Shown piece after piece: positions 63,905 to 64,000 of a stretch of 64,000 nt of DNA; position 1 is the first letter of the stretch, and each line of letters begins with the position of its first letter. The translations under genes were made by a program, and so were the position numbers. Source of the DNA: JBBDYG01 sp040901765 (GTDB lineage: Bacteria; Planctomycetota; Planctomycetia; Pirellulales; Lacipirellulaceae); assembly GCA_040901765.1 (NCBI GenBank), contig JBBDYG010000094.1:25227-89226 (forward strand). The letters are read 5' to 3'. A model generated the notes under the pieces. It did not search any database, was not told the origin of the DNA, and saw only the letters and a program-made list of their open reading frames with translations.

Positions 63905-64000
63905 CGGAACGCTCGCTCGGCTTAGAATCTTAGAAACGTGGGAATAATAACTTCGGTATTTGGCCAACGGCCATTTTCACCGTAGCCTGGGGCAACGCCC

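Overview
The window looks like a Planctomycetota chromosome, most likely Pirellulales. This is inferred from lineage hallmarks: a giant parallel beta-helix protein ending in planctomycete dockerin-type repeats (GDYDRNG...DAADYxVWRDN), a DUF1559 pseudopilin-like protein, PEP-CTERM tails, a redoxin/haem/PHM-like fusion, DUF11-repeat proteins, an ECF sigma/anti-sigma pair, and many intergenic palindromes. The sequence is a scaffold: ten Ns at 26889-26898 follow a run of about 17 Gs. No tRNA, rRNA, CRISPR array or transposase was recognised.

Layout. 1-7.9 kb: the 3' part of a mosaic adhesin-like gene, then a DUF6580 + DUF4430 pair that may be an uptake module. 8-17.4 kb: core genes (ffh, rpsP-trmD-rplS-yraN, a uvrA homologue lacking the insertion domain) interleaved with four toxin-antitoxin loci, one of which has a broken toxin. 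17.4-21.7 kb: a possible orphan toxin/immunity pair, pyrG, a DUF1844 protein, a DUF4058 protein and a receiver domain without its phosphorylation residues. 22.1-25.0 kb: the two ends of an MmeI-like restriction-methyltransferase gene, whose centre has been replaced by a compact three-gene, lower-GC operon on the opposite strand (TIGR04255 family protein plus two unknown proteins). This is the most unusual region. 25.0-26.0 kb is gene-free and rich in hairpins. 26-36.7 kb: xerC, the scaffold gap, lipoproteins, a Phd/ParE pair, bshB1, the redoxin-PHM fusion, an isolated sdhB, a desulforedoxin-like protein, and a hexuronate-type pair (uxuA-like and ketoglutarate-semialdehyde dehydrogenase). 36.9-49.2 kb: surface and secretory genes (DUF1559, ECF sigma/anti-sigma, a PQQ-type dehydrogenase coupled to a dockerin protein, a histone-deacetylase-like enzyme, a lipase-like hydrolase, a DUF11 protein, a terpene-cyclase-fold protein). 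49.3-64 kb: ppk, a GlmM/ManB-type mutase, small membrane proteins, a VapBC-type pair, a PGK-like protein with a degraded substrate site divergent from a LarA-like protein, a YgfZ-type protein overlapping a membrane sulfatase-type transferase, kdsB and glmS.

Working together. glmS and the mutase point to amino-sugar precursors and kdsB to KDO, so the cell probably makes an LPS-type outer membrane; the membrane alkaline-phosphatase-superfamily enzyme downstream of kdsB fits envelope decoration. Six type II toxin-antitoxin loci and the disrupted restriction gene mark the first half as accessory-rich. Nearly every long intergenic gap holds an imperfect inverted repeat. Several families recur (GTAGGTCAGGC, AGCCATTAGC, CACGGAG, C-rich, GGGTCTCCCGACCC), suggesting mobile or amplified palindromic elements, some of which form gene 3' ends.
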